From positions 1,425,501 to 1,489,500 of the forward strand of contig CANNCV010000001.1 in NCBI GenBank assembly GCA_947503245.1: a stretch of 64,000 bases of DNA, read 5' to 3'. The stretch comes from an uncultured Sphingomonadaceae bacterium. GTDB taxonomy: Bacteria > Pseudomonadota > Alphaproteobacteria > Sphingomonadales > Sphingomonadaceae. Of the stretch, positions 36,287-45,414 are shown piece after piece. Positions within the stretch are counted from its first letter, which is position 1, and every line of letters starts with the position of its first letter. The position numbers and the translations under genes were made by a program. The notes beneath the pieces are model-generated. The model did no database searches, was not told the DNA's origin, and was given only the letters and a program-made list of their open reading frames with translations.

Positions 36287-36505
36287 ATGGACGATAGGTA
36301 TTACACTCCGAAAGAAGCTGCTGAGTTTTTGGGGGTAAGTGTTTGGACACTTGCCCGGTGGCGGACTGAATTTTCAGGTCCAATTTTCCTTAAGCTTGGG
36401 AAGAAGAGAAATTCACCGGTTAGATATACAAAATCGAGCTTAGTTCTCTTCGCCGCTGTCTACGGAATTCCTTGCTCTGATGATCAGGGGCACGGGCATG
36501 AATAA
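36287..36505 (+). CDS. Small helix-turn-helix protein (excisionase/AlpA-like)
   Basis: A 72-residue protein with a MerR/excisionase-type winged helix: RYYTPKEAAEFLGVSVWTLARWRTEF, followed by a basic strand (LGKKRNSPVRYTKSSL). Such proteins act as excisionases or as transcription factors in integrated elements. ATG 36287 lies immediately after the third leader hairpin, which would include its ribosome-binding site (GGGGAA). An in-frame TTG at 36269 is less likely. Confidence 0.72.
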   Translation: MDDRYYTPKEAAEFLGVSVWTLARWRTEFSGPIFLKLGKKRNSPVRYTKSSLVLFAAVYGIPCSDDQGHGHE

Positions 36506-36586
36506 ATTAGATCACAAAAATTATATGCCGTGCAATAATTGCAGCACTTCGGAGTATTTCGAAGTACGCCATAAGGATAATGTCTG

Positions 36587-36769
36587 ATGCCTAGGCACGT
36601 CCCCGGCTACATATCAGAATCCAAGCTGGCTCTCATGCTGGGCATTACCGTATGGGGCTTGAGGGCGTGGCGCAAACGAAATTACGGTCTACCAGCACGA
36701 AAATTTGGGAGAAGCGTTTTCTATTGTGGGGAGGCTGTTGCAGAGTTCTTAAAGGAACCGGGCGGATGA
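36587..36769 (+). CDS. Second small helix-turn-helix protein, coupled to the RT gene
   Basis: A 60-residue helix-turn-helix protein (YISESKLALMLGITVWGLRAWRKRNYG, then ARKFGRSVFY), of the same broad type as the preceding gene but clearly diverged. Its TGA stop overlaps the ATG of the reverse transcriptase (ATGA), so the two are translated together. It could be an excisionase, a repressor of the operon, or a DNA- or RNA-binding partner of the reverse transcriptase. Confidence 0.7.
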   Translation: MPRHVPGYISESKLALMLGITVWGLRAWRKRNYGLPARKFGRSVFYCGEAVAEFLKEPGG

Positions 36770-38130
36770 AACTCGTAGCAACCCAGAAACTCAAGAAGTC
36801 GGAATTGCCATACGATTTGGGACATATCCTAAATCATGCGAAGCGAGTGTTGGGTGATCCTCTCTTACCGGAGGTGAACAAAGAAATTCGGAAGATGGCA
36901 AAGCCTCATTTTGAAAAACTGAGGCAGTACGGACATGCTGGACGAAATGGGAGCTATGAGAAAGCCAGAAAGTTTGAGTACCTTTTATGTACTGCGCCGG
37001 GTAGCAAGATCATATCCTTTCTTCTGGGATATCCAAAGCATGGACCGATACTAACTTGGGCTCAGGTCAAGAAACAAGCCCAATCGGTTAACCCAAGAAT
37101 TGGTTCTAATGAAGAGGTCGTGGTCAAAGAGATTCCTAAGCCGGAGGGCGGCAAACGGGTAGTTCAGATTTTTGGGGAAATTGCCCGGGCCAACCAAAGT
37201 TTGGCCAGAGATATGTTTACGGTTCGGCATGGTAAGAGCAAATACGAATACGCCCGCAAGGGACGGGGGCGAGAGAAACTGATTTCCCAAATCAACAATG
37301 CAAACAGAAACGGAGGTGTAAGAGCCTTAGGTGTAGCTGACATCAAAGACTGCTTTCCATCAATAGGAAGGGACTGGGTTTTGAAGATATCAGAAATATC
37401 AAAGGCAATAATTAGAAACACTATCTTCATATCAGATACCACGCCTATCAACATGAAGGTTCATTATATTTCAGATTCCGCGGTGCGCGCTGGGCTTTCA
37501 CAGGGCTCGCTGTCCTCTCCCGTTGTTGCCAGTAAGGTTGTCGAAACCTGTCTGGATAAGATATCTAAGCGATTTGCGCTGTCATATCTTGATGACATCA
37601 CAATTGGCGAAAAGTCAGTTGAAGAGGCACAGGCGACACTTAATGCTTTGGCTCATGTTCTCCAGCATGGGCACCCCAGCTCACCGCTTTTCTTGAAATT
37701 CAAAAGAGCGTTGAAGATAGGCGAACCAGTCGACATTCTAGGTTATTGGCCTCGACCAAAATCTATTGGAGGATTGAGATTTTCGCCCTCCAACAAGAGC
37801 CTTCGAAGATTCTACGTTAGACTGGCAACCAAATTGCTCCAACTTCCGCGTGATGAGTGGGACAAGACGGTTGAGGCGAAGGCTTATGCATTTGCAAATA
37901 GCGCAAAAAGCTGGGCAGGCGTGCAACATGGGCGAGAGTTTATGCAGACGGCTTTCTCGGATTATTTAGCCGATCTGCTGGATGATGCACATCCCAAGGT
38001 TTTGAACTCAATTAAGGCTGGAATGCCAGACACCAAAATTGAAATGATGGCAGCTCATTATGCCAGATCGCTAATACCAGAGAGTGTACTGGCAACACCG
38101 TCAGGACTCACAAAATCAATCGCTACTTAG
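36766..38130 (+). CDS. Reverse transcriptase of unassigned group
   Basis: A 454-residue RNA-directed DNA polymerase. Visible palm motifs are the first catalytic Asp in VADIKDCFPSI (D192), the RT4-like RAGLSQGSLSSPVVASK (residues 241-257) and the active site YLDD (274-277), where most retrons have YADD or YSDD. There is no maturase or endonuclease domain and no group II intron around it. An N-terminal extension of about 110 residues precedes the polymerase. Its group (retron-like, abortive-infection type or other defence RT) cannot be decided by eye. It is translationally coupled to a small helix-turn-helix gene. Confidence 0.82.
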   Translation: MKLVATQKLKKSELPYDLGHILNHAKRVLGDPLLPEVNKEIRKMAKPHFEKLRQYGHAGRNGSYEKARKFEYLLCTAPGSKIISFLLGYPKHGPILTWAQVKKQAQSVNPRIGSNEEVVVKEIPKPEGGKRVVQIFGEIARANQSLARDMFTVRHGKSKYEYARKGRGREKLISQINNANRNGGVRALGVADIKDCFPSIGRDWVLKISEISKAIIRNTIFISDTTPINMKVHYISDSAVRAGLSQGSLSSPVVASKVVETCLDKISKRFALSYLDDITIGEKSVEEAQATLNALAHVLQHGHPSSPLFLKFKRALKIGEPVDILGYWPRPKSIGGLRFSPSNKSLRRFYVRLATKLLQLPRDEWDKTVEAKAYAFANSAKSWAGVQHGREFMQTAFSDYLADLLDDAHPKVLNSIKAGMPDTKIEMMAAHYARSLIPESVLATPSGLTKSIAT

Positions 38131-38410
38131 TTGCGGGCAAATTCAACTGAATTGGTTGGCAGGAAGGAAACAAGAAAACAGGCATGATACATCTGCTCAA
38201 CAAGGCGATGTAATATTCAAAAGCCAGAGATTTAGGTGGCGGCGTCGGGTGCAAAAGCAGCCGCCAGGAAAGTAGAAGCTGCTGCTCAGCTTAAGACCCA
38301 GTTCAAGTCATGAGACTGATCTGCCCCTCTAAAGTAGACGACCGGTTGAGTTAGAGTTTCGGCGGTTGTGGTAGCTCTGTTGGGCGACCTGAACTGCAGT
38401 CGCGAAGAGC
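38131..38410. other. Region after the RT gene
   Basis: No convincing gene is present. The right part (from about 38290) may contain the degraded start of an IS3 orfB on the minus strand, but the frames are broken. A GGCGGC/GCCGCC pair occurs at about 38237-38268; no T tract follows. Confidence 0.35.
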
Positions 38411-38690
38411 TTAGTACTTTCCCTCGACAACTTCCTTCAGGACCACCGCACCTAGTGACAGATAAGACGCCGCTCTTCTGAGCCGCTGGTTCTCCTTTCC
38501 CAGTTCTTGCGGGCACCATGCCTGGCTCACCTTCAACCCGCCATACTCACGAACCCAGTGGTAGTAGCTCTGCTCCGATACACCCAGAGATGAGCAGATC
38601 CCTCTTACCTTCTCTCTCTACGACAGGTGCACTTCGACCTCTGTAAGTATCGCAATAATCTCGGGCATGTATCTCTTTCGTGCCTTTCTT
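38411..38690 (-). pseudogene. IS3-family transposase OrfA relic
   Basis: On the minus strand the translation reads PEIIAILTEVEVHLS, a stop, then after a frame change GICSSLGVSEQSYYHWVREYGGLK, ENQRLRRAASYLSLGAVVLKEVVEGKY and a stop. This is the helix-turn-helix plus leucine-zipper layout of IS3-type OrfA (compare the usual YYRWRKEYGG and ENARLRR blocks). Internal stops and frame changes show it is dead. No OrfB core or terminal inverted repeats could be recognised. Confidence 0.68.
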
Positions 38691-38906
38691 CAGCTCCTTT
38701 CAAGCCGAAAATAGCGGAAACACTACTCCTTAAACCTCAACCCCTAATCTGTGCCATAGGTGCTGACGGGGAACAGTTGAGACGCCCGCTATCGGGACAA
38801 GACTGTCGTTTTCGAATCTACCGAAAATTGCCACTTCGGACTGTACAGCAATGTGTCAATCAGGCAAGATTTAGCAGGTAAACCACCCTATACCTTTTAA
38901 GGAGCA

Positions 38907-39551
38907 ATGCCGCTAATCGGATATCTAAGAGTTTCCACCGGGAAACAGCAATTATCGGGATTAGGATTAGAAGCTCAACGAAATAGCATCGAACGATATG
39001 CCTCGCAGATTGGGGAGAGCATTGAACAGGTTTTTGTGGAGACGGAATCTGGTTCGAAGAAGAACAGGCCAGAATTGGCCGCAGCACTTGCTGCATGCAA
39101 AAAACATAAAGCCACGTTGATCATCGCCAAGTTAGATAGGCTGGCTCGCAATGTGGCGTTCGTTTCCTCTTTGATGGAGGCTGGTGTTGAGTTTATCGCT
39201 GTCGATGCTCCATACGCCAACAAGCTGATGCTGCACATCCTGTCTGCCTTTGCCGAGCATGAACGGGAAATGATCTCGGAACGTACCAAGGCAGCACTTG
39301 CCGCTGCAAAAGCCAGAGGCGTTATGCTGGGACGAAACGGGGCGGTATTGGCAGCCCAGAACAAGGCCGCTGCCGATAAACATGCTGAGCTAGTCCAGAA
39401 ACACATTCTAGATGCGTTGAGTGCGGGCTGTACCACCTATCAAGCAATCGCCGACTATTTGGCCTCAACGAACGTTAAAACGGATGACGGCGGAAAATGG
39501 CATCCCGCAACGGTACGATTGATCATGAAGCGATTGGATATCGAAAAGTGA
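38907..39551 (+). CDS. Serine recombinase (resolvase/invertase family)
   Basis: A 214-residue serine recombinase. The catalytic serine is in GYLRVSTGKQ (S10), with LIIAKLDRLARNVAF, LSAFAEHEREMISERTKAALAAAKARG and a C-terminal helix-turn-helix region (TTYQAIADYLASTNV, WHPATVRLIMKRL). The length is that of DNA invertases and small resolvases. AAGGAG lies just before the ATG. The partner sites were not identified; it may resolve or invert a segment of the island. Confidence 0.9.
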   Translation: MPLIGYLRVSTGKQQLSGLGLEAQRNSIERYASQIGESIEQVFVETESGSKKNRPELAAALAACKKHKATLIIAKLDRLARNVAFVSSLMEAGVEFIAVDAPYANKLMLHILSAFAEHEREMISERTKAALAAAKARGVMLGRNGAVLAAQNKAAADKHAELVQKHILDALSAGCTTYQAIADYLASTNVKTDDGGKWHPATVRLIMKRLDIEK

Positions 39552-39565
39552 TATTGCAGTAATAC

Positions 39566-39913
39566 TCAGCGCGATGGTTTGCGAGCTAGGGCATTTTCGA
39601 TCAAACTATCAAGCCAAACCAAGTCTGCATGACTCATTCCGACGGTGCGAGAGATTATTTTTTCGAGGGGGTCGTCTTTGGTTTTTGTACCGGCCTCATA
39701 ACTACCGATCCCGAAAAAGTTTCTCACTGGCGTTTCTAATGCCGAAGATAGAGCTTCTAATGTTTCAAAACTCGGGGCCGTTTCGCCACGCTCTATCCTG
39801 CCGACAAGTTGAACCGACTTATTGATCTCTTCAGCTAGGTTGGCTTGTGAAAGTTCAGCAAACTCTCGATGATGCCGGACAAGATTACCAACTTGGACGC
39901 GAAGTTCCGACAT
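39566..39913 (-). CDS. XRE-family transcriptional regulator
   Basis: A 115-residue protein with an N-terminal Cro/C1 helix-turn-helix: LVRHHREFAELSQANLAEEINKSVQLVGRIERGETAPSFETLEALSSAL (residues about 11-60). The C-terminal half is helical with no known ligand domain. ATG 39913 is chosen; the longer frame needs TTG. It is divergent from the lipoprotein gene at 40031 and may regulate it and itself from the shared 117-base region. Confidence 0.85.
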   Translation of the reverse strand: MSELRVQVGNLVRHHREFAELSQANLAEEINKSVQLVGRIERGETAPSFETLEALSSALETPVRNFFGIGSYEAGTKTKDDPLEKIISRTVGMSHADLVWLDSLIENALARKPSR

Positions 39914-40030
39914 CAAATATCCTATATCCTGATTGGTTTATTCTCCATTTCCTACATTCAGGGTTGACAGTGAGCTAGGTATTGAGATTGCAAGTACTTG
40001 CAAATTATATATCTAAAATGGAGATTCAAG

Positions 40031-40567
40031 ATGCAAAAAGGAAAGTTACCAACCTCGGTTCTGGGTTTATCAGGCCTCGGGTTTTTGATCATTGGAGCTT
40101 GCTCGCCAGATGCATCGAAACAAGGTGCACATGGTTCTGATCAGACACAAGACCAGTTCAACGAGTTGTTGGTCAGGGACGTCTGGGAAACGAGCGTCCA
40201 AATCGCGAAGCCCTGTGAACAAGCAGCGGCGGAGATGGCCAGTAAGATCGATACCAATGCAGTGTCCGAAGCCAAGACTATCGCCAACAATGGTCTAAAA
40301 GCGTGTTCGACCGCGCTGACCCAGCAGCTAGAATTGGGGCTACCTGAACAACTAGAATCTGAACCAGCGGCGCATTTGTCACTTGCCATCATTGAATGCC
40401 GAGAGGCGTTAAGTGCCCGTAAGAAGTTCTTTGAAACAGCGATAAACATCCTCGAAGGAGATACCAGTGAATGGCGACAGTCTCTTGCTGCAACTGCTAG
40501 CAATATAGCTCAACAAAGATCGGCGCAATGCAAGAAAAAATTCGCTGATGCAGGCCTTAAAATCTAG
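40031..40567 (+). CDS. Hypothetical lipoprotein
   Basis: A 178-residue protein with a lipoprotein signal: a basic start, a hydrophobic stretch and lipobox IIGAC at about residues 21-25. The mature part is helical with conserved-looking cysteines (AKPCEQAA, LKACSTAL, IIECREAL, SAQCKKKF), reminiscent of the four-cysteine spacing of some periplasmic helical-bundle proteins. No function is recognised. As cargo it may affect the cell envelope or phage entry; this is only inference. Confidence 0.62.
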   Translation: MQKGKLPTSVLGLSGLGFLIIGACSPDASKQGAHGSDQTQDQFNELLVRDVWETSVQIAKPCEQAAAEMASKIDTNAVSEAKTIANNGLKACSTALTQQLELGLPEQLESEPAAHLSLAIIECREALSARKKFFETAINILEGDTSEWRQSLAATASNIAQQRSAQCKKKFADAGLKI

Positions 40568-40634
40568 TGATTTAGACTGCCCAGAGAGTCGGTAAAAAGT
40601 TAGACTTCAATGCAACTAAAGCATTGGAGTTATT

Positions 40635-41123
40635 ATGATATATACGATTGGCTACAGTAACAGATCACTGCTCGAATTTACCAAGGAACTTGAAAAAAGA
40701 GCTGTCACACGATTGGTCGATGTCCGCTCTCGCCCTTGGTCACGCAACCCACAATTCAACCGTAAGGCGATAGAGAGATGGTCTGAGAAGTTGGGCATCC
40801 ACTATTGCTGGGAGGGTGAAATTTTGGGGGGAGATCAATCTGACAATCGAGAATTGTCATTACTTGCAAAAACTATACCGCGGATTGCTCAAGCTTCTGT
40901 CTCTGAAAATATAGCAGTGATGTGTGCTGAGGGCGATCCCGCCAAATGTCATAGAACATGGGATGTTTCGGTATATTTGTTGCACTGGCATGATATCGAC
41001 CCCATCAGCATATTGCGGGATGGAACCGAAGAGTTCGCATCACAAAGCCTGAAACGCGTCTCTAAACGTAATCTGCCACCCCATGCCTCCCAACATCTTA
41101 GTGGTCAGCGATCACTGTTCTAA
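40635..41123 (+). CDS. DUF488 domain protein
   Basis: A 162-residue DUF488-family protein. The family blocks are clear: IYTIGYSNRSLLEFTKEL at the N terminus, RLVDVRSRPWSRNPQFNRKAI, and the cysteine block AVMCAEGDPAKCHR. The biochemical role of the family is unknown. It is frequently found in mobile and defence regions. It stands alone between the lipoprotein gene and the long untranslated region before the Gabija-like operon. Confidence 0.83.
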   Translation: MIYTIGYSNRSLLEFTKELEKRAVTRLVDVRSRPWSRNPQFNRKAIERWSEKLGIHYCWEGEILGGDQSDNRELSLLAKTIPRIAQASVSENIAVMCAEGDPAKCHRTWDVSVYLLHWHDIDPISILRDGTEEFASQSLKRVSKRNLPPHASQHLSGQRSLF

Positions 41124-41588
41124 CTGACTCAAATGCACATAATTGCATCGTAAATCAGGTGTCAAAATTGGTCAAAAATGCCGCACAAGGTCTGAGAAAG
41201 AAAATGGCGGTTTTCTGCGGAAAACTGCAAATTTGATTTACAAAATTTGTAGATACATGCAACGCGGTATTTTTAAGGCATTTTAAGCAATAATTTGCCC
41301 CTGTAAGTAGCGTTAGCTTGACCAACTGGGCATCGAGTTGATTAGCTGCAATATTTCTCTCGCCGGGGACGGGGACTAGACAGATTACACCTACTCGCCC
41401 TTACAACTGATCGACGTTCTTTGGTTAGGTATTTGGATGGAAAGGATTTACGTTTTACTGACTCTGTACGAAATATTTCCATTCTCTGATAGGAAAAGTA
41501 TCTATAGTTTCAAATTCAGATAAAAATATACGAGTCGCTTAACGATGTAAGACGATTTTGTGCCTGCATAGAATATGGAGTTGAGTGT
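41124..41588. other. Regulatory gap upstream of the Gabija-like/retron operon
   Basis: A 465-base AT-rich gap that should contain the operon promoter. It includes small inverted repeats such as GTTTTC-TGCG-GAAAAC (41212-41227) and ACAAATTTTGT-like symmetry at about 41239-41252. Near the end GGAG (41577-41580) serves the TTG start at 41589. I see no ORF worth reporting. Confidence 0.45.
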
Positions 41589-43520
41589 TTGTATATTGAT
41601 AAAATCGAAATTGGAAACTTCCGAGCCTTCGGTAATTTAGAACTTGAGCTAAATGCTGGTCTCAATGTCATCGTCGGTGAAAATAACTCGGGTAAAACGG
41701 CGCTGATTGATGCAATTCGCTTAACCTTAGATACCACGTCATCTGAGTGGACCCGTATTTCTGCAACTGATTTTCACGGCGACGAAAAACACTTTCATAT
41801 ACAGCTTAAATTTTTGAACATTACACCTGAACAGGCTTCAGTTTTTGTCGAGCACCTTACCCATGAAGATGATGGGGAAGGCGCAAAGCAGTTCGCGCTT
41901 TATGTGAACCTCAAAGCTGACATTACAGATATATTCAAAAGAGGAAGCCAATATATCAGGACTGAACTTCGTTCGGGTGCTGCAGCCGAAGGGCCGATTA
42001 TTGAGCGTGAAATCCGGGATTATCTATCAGCCACGTATCTCAAGCCTCTCAGGGATGCTGAAGCTGAGTTAAATGCCGGTCGCAATTCACGCTTGTCCCA
42101 AATTTTGTCATCATCAAAAGAATTTAAACGGGACGGTGGTGAATTTAAGGACCTTATTGATAAGTTTGTAGAGGCAAATGCCGACATATTGGAAAATGAC
42201 GGTCTGTCCAATGACAAAGCCAAAATAGATGCCAATTTGAAGAATCTGATTTTTAAGCAGGATAGCTTTCAATTGGCAATTCAAATGCTAGGAAGCAAAG
42301 ACTTTGCTCAGATGTCATCTTCTGAAAAGGAAAGAGCTTTCCAAGAGATCATCCAGAAACTGAGCTTAGTGCTGGATGAGACTAAGCCCCTTCAAGGTCT
42401 TGGATACAACAATGTCCTGTTTATGGCCACTGAGCTTTTGCTGCTTGAGCAAGAAATCAGTGAGTTTCCTTTGTTGCTTATTGAAGAGCCCGAAGCTCAT
42501 TTGCATCCTCAGCTACAAATGAAATTTCTGAGATTCATTCGCAATGAATATTCCGAGCAGGAGAAGCCTAAACTTCAGACAATAATCACAACGCACAGTC
42601 CCAATATGGCTTCAAAAGCGCCGCTTGAAAACATTATAGTCATGAAAGATGCGAGAGCCTTCCCTATGCAAAAAGGAAAGACAGAGCTTGCCCCTGATGA
42701 CTATGTTTTTCTTGAGAAGTTTTTAGATGTTACAAAGTCTAATCTGTTCTTTGCCAAGGGCGTCTTGATTGTCGAGGGTGACGCTGAAAATATTCTTCTG
42801 CCTACCATCGCTGAACTGATCGGTCACCCGTTGGAAGATTATGGTATAAGTATCGTCAATGTTGGAAACACAGCTTTTGCTCGTTTCGCAAAAATCTTCA
42901 TACGTAAATTCGACAAAGAAGGCAGCCAGCCGGAGAACCTATTGAACATTCCAGTCGCTTGCCTTCGAGACTTAGATTTATGGCCCGCCAAGGCCGATAA
43001 GACTCATCAAAGTGGCATTGGTTGGAAGGAAAAGAAGCAACCTGACGACAATGGTAGAGGTGGTAACCTTGGGTATTGGGTGTCCAGAGATAATTTTAAA
43101 AATAGAAAGAAAAACTTGAGTGAATTGTCTTGCCAAAACGTATTGGTATGCATTTCCAATAAATGGACCTTCGAGTATTGCCTTATCAGGTCTGGGTTAG
43201 ATGAATTGATATGGCAAGTTGTTGGTACTGGAGAGGTGCTCCGCGACAATAAGGAAGAGAGAGCCATCCAGATATACAAAGAAATTGAAACGAAGAGTGG
43301 CACAAAAACTGATGTTGCCTATCAGCTCGCCTCTAAACTTCAAGATCGCTACGATCCAACCAAAAAGGCTGATCGTGATGAGCTATTAGGCAAACTACCT
43401 GCATATATTAAAGATGCTTTTAAGCATGTCATGGGCCTGGATGCGCTTGAGATAGATGGCCCACAACCTCCTGAAGCAGAGCAACAGGTTATGGAAGAGG
43501 CAGAAGCAGATGCTGAATAG
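41589..43520 (+). CDS. OLD-family ATPase/TOPRIM nuclease (GajA-like)
   Basis: A 643-residue protein of the overcoming-lysogenization-defect family. The ABC-type ATPase is split as usual: Walker A GENNSGKT (residues 30-37) after IGNFRAFGNLELE, and the Walker B part LLLIEEPEAHLHPQLQ (295-310) followed by TTHSPNM. The C-terminal TOPRIM nuclease has LIVEGDAEN (393-401) and DLDLW (461-465). In Gabija the homologous GajA is a DNA-nicking nuclease working with a UvrD-like helicase, which is exactly the next gene here (11-base overlap). It starts with TTG, with GGAG eight bases upstream. Confidence 0.88.
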   Translation: MYIDKIEIGNFRAFGNLELELNAGLNVIVGENNSGKTALIDAIRLTLDTTSSEWTRISATDFHGDEKHFHIQLKFLNITPEQASVFVEHLTHEDDGEGAKQFALYVNLKADITDIFKRGSQYIRTELRSGAAAEGPIIEREIRDYLSATYLKPLRDAEAELNAGRNSRLSQILSSSKEFKRDGGEFKDLIDKFVEANADILENDGLSNDKAKIDANLKNLIFKQDSFQLAIQMLGSKDFAQMSSSEKERAFQEIIQKLSLVLDETKPLQGLGYNNVLFMATELLLLEQEISEFPLLLIEEPEAHLHPQLQMKFLRFIRNEYSEQEKPKLQTIITTHSPNMASKAPLENIIVMKDARAFPMQKGKTELAPDDYVFLEKFLDVTKSNLFFAKGVLIVEGDAENILLPTIAELIGHPLEDYGISIVNVGNTAFARFAKIFIRKFDKEGSQPENLLNIPVACLRDLDLWPAKADKTHQSGIGWKEKKQPDDNGRGGNLGYWVSRDNFKNRKKNLSELSCQNVLVCISNKWTFEYCLIRSGLDELIWQVVGTGEVLRDNKEERAIQIYKEIETKSGTKTDVAYQLASKLQDRYDPTKKADRDELLGKLPAYIKDAFKHVMGLDALEIDGPQPPEAEQQVMEEAEADAE

Positions 43521-45414
43521 TCTCAACATTACGGATGCAGAAATTAATGCCTTTCTTCATGATCATAATGAGGGGCTGGAAGAAGAGAAGCGTCTAACCT
43601 TTTGTGACGAGCGCAAGGAATTTATTAAAGGCTGGAACGACGTTCAGGCTTGTCCTGGAAGTGGTAAGACAACCCTTATTGCTGCGAAGCTACTAATTCT
43701 GGCAAAAAAGTGGACATCGAGATATCAAGGCATATGCGTTTTGACGCATACCAATGTAGCCTGCGATGAAATCAGAACGCGATTGGAAAGTGACCCGAGT
43801 GGCTATAAGTTACTATCGTACCCACACTTTATTGGAACCATCCAGGAGTTTGTGGATAGGTTTGTTGCCATTCCCCATATTCGGTCGATTAGATTCCCGG
43901 TTTCCCGTATCGACGATGAAGTTTGTGAGACGCTTTCCAGAAAATTCATCAATCAAGGAACTATGAATTACTTGGAACGCAAGCACGCTTCCGTTGCAAA
44001 TTTGAAGCTCAATCGAGAGAGTGGGGATTTCATAATTCCGGGTTTTCAAAATGAGTCCACAAGCCCAACATACAATAATCTTAAAAGCGCATTGGATCGC
44101 AGGTTGTGCAATGGCTTTTTTTGCTTCTCCGAGATGTACTATTTTGCTTGCGAGGCTTTGAAAGAGCAACCTGATTTATCAAGCTCGATGCAAATACGCT
44201 TCCCATGCGTGCTGATAGACGAAATGCAGGATACCCAGAAATTTCAGGATGAATTGATCAATAAGCTTTTTTGTTGTGAGACCGCTCAGATTCAGCGGTT
44301 TGGGGACCCCGATCAGGCGATTTACGATAGTATGGGGAATGAAGAGCCAAATGAGACATTCAATAACAATCCTGAGTTAGAAACCCTTGCCCATTCACAT
44401 CGTTTTTCAGAAGATATTGCACAAAAGGCATCGAAGCTTAGTCTGAATCAGATTGGGGAAATTCAAGCAAGAGGCAATCCCGATCCTGCATTGGATCATA
44501 CGGTCTTTATCTATGATGATAACACGCAGCAACAAGTGTTGGAGGCGTTCGCAAGGCTCGTTTTAGAGAGCGATCCGAATAACAGTTGGAAAACGGTGAA
44601 AGCAGTCGGTGCCGTCGGGCAAAGCGAGAACCATGCTGCACATCTTCAAGCCTATTGGGGCGGATATGATCGTAAGAAGCGCGCTGTTAGCCCGAAACCT
44701 GAAAAATTAATTGATGCTGTGAGCAGGAACTGGACTGATACTGACAAGGCCCATTCTGAGCACCAGTATAAGCTAATAGTTCAGACGGTCCTTGACGCGC
44801 TCAGAATTGGCAATGTTATGGATGAGAGAGCTGACCCTCTTAGGTATTTCAATCAAGCTTCTTTAAAGTCTTGGCTGGTTGATAACGGGAAAAAGAGTGC
44901 CTTTAGGCAATTAATTGCTGATTGGATTTATTCTCCGCCAGAGACTGAAGAAAACTGGCAGGAGCAAATCGCCAAGCTTAGAACCATTTTCAATTTGCCA
45001 AACAATGACGAGGTAAATGCTTTTTTGGCTTTTTCGGATGAGGCACCTGAGCCAGCTCCGGAAGCAAATACCAGTTCAAATCTCTTTGTGGCTGAAAACG
45101 ACCGTTCCATTGATGTCGCAACAATTCACTCAGTTAAGGGGGAAACACATGATGCCACACTTATACTAGAGACCAAGTTCAAAACATTTGATATCCACCA
45201 AATGCTAAATCACATTGCTGGACTTGATACATCTACAATCACTAAAGTAACTAAAAAGAAATTTGCTCGCCAGCTCTATGTTGCTTTCAGTCGCCCCAGA
45301 CATTTGCTGTGCTTTGCAGTTCATGGAGACCATATATTTGACGAACAAAGAGTCGCATTGGCCGCTCTAGGTTGGTCTATTCAAGTCCTTGAGGGGGGTA
45401 ATAATGGTAGATAG
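43510..45414 (+). CDS. UvrD/PcrA-like helicase (GajB-like)
   Basis: A 634-residue superfamily 1 helicase. Motif I is VQACPGSGKTTLIAAK (residues 45-60), motif Ia lies near VLTHTNVACDEI, motif II is VLIDEMQDTQKFQDEL (234-249), and later motifs are VATIHSVKGETHDATLI and LYVAFSRPRHLLCFAV. It lacks the long inserts of true UvrD and fits GajB of Gabija, whose helicase is activated by DNA ends made by GajA. ATG 43510 overlaps the end of the nuclease gene, and its own end overlaps the phosphoribosyltransferase gene by 11 bases. Confidence 0.86.
   Translation: MLNSLNITDAEINAFLHDHNEGLEEEKRLTFCDERKEFIKGWNDVQACPGSGKTTLIAAKLLILAKKWTSRYQGICVLTHTNVACDEIRTRLESDPSGYKLLSYPHFIGTIQEFVDRFVAIPHIRSIRFPVSRIDDEVCETLSRKFINQGTMNYLERKHASVANLKLNRESGDFIIPGFQNESTSPTYNNLKSALDRRLCNGFFCFSEMYYFACEALKEQPDLSSSMQIRFPCVLIDEMQDTQKFQDELINKLFCCETAQIQRFGDPDQAIYDSMGNEEPNETFNNNPELETLAHSHRFSEDIAQKASKLSLNQIGEIQARGNPDPALDHTVFIYDDNTQQQVLEAFARLVLESDPNNSWKTVKAVGAVGQSENHAAHLQAYWGGYDRKKRAVSPKPEKLIDAVSRNWTDTDKAHSEHQYKLIVQTVLDALRIGNVMDERADPLRYFNQASLKSWLVDNGKKSAFRQLIADWIYSPPETEENWQEQIAKLRTIFNLPNNDEVNAFLAFSDEAPEPAPEANTSSNLFVAENDRSIDVATIHSVKGETHDATLILETKFKTFDIHQMLNHIAGLDTSTITKVTKKKFARQLYVAFSRPRHLLCFAVHGDHIFDEQRVALAALGWSIQVLEGGNNGR

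Noticed and set aside
36766-38130. Group II intron maturase as identity of the first reverse transcriptase
   Set aside because: No maturase (X) or HNH domain is visible, no intron domain V-like hairpin was seen downstream, and the gene is translationally coupled to a helix-turn-helix gene.
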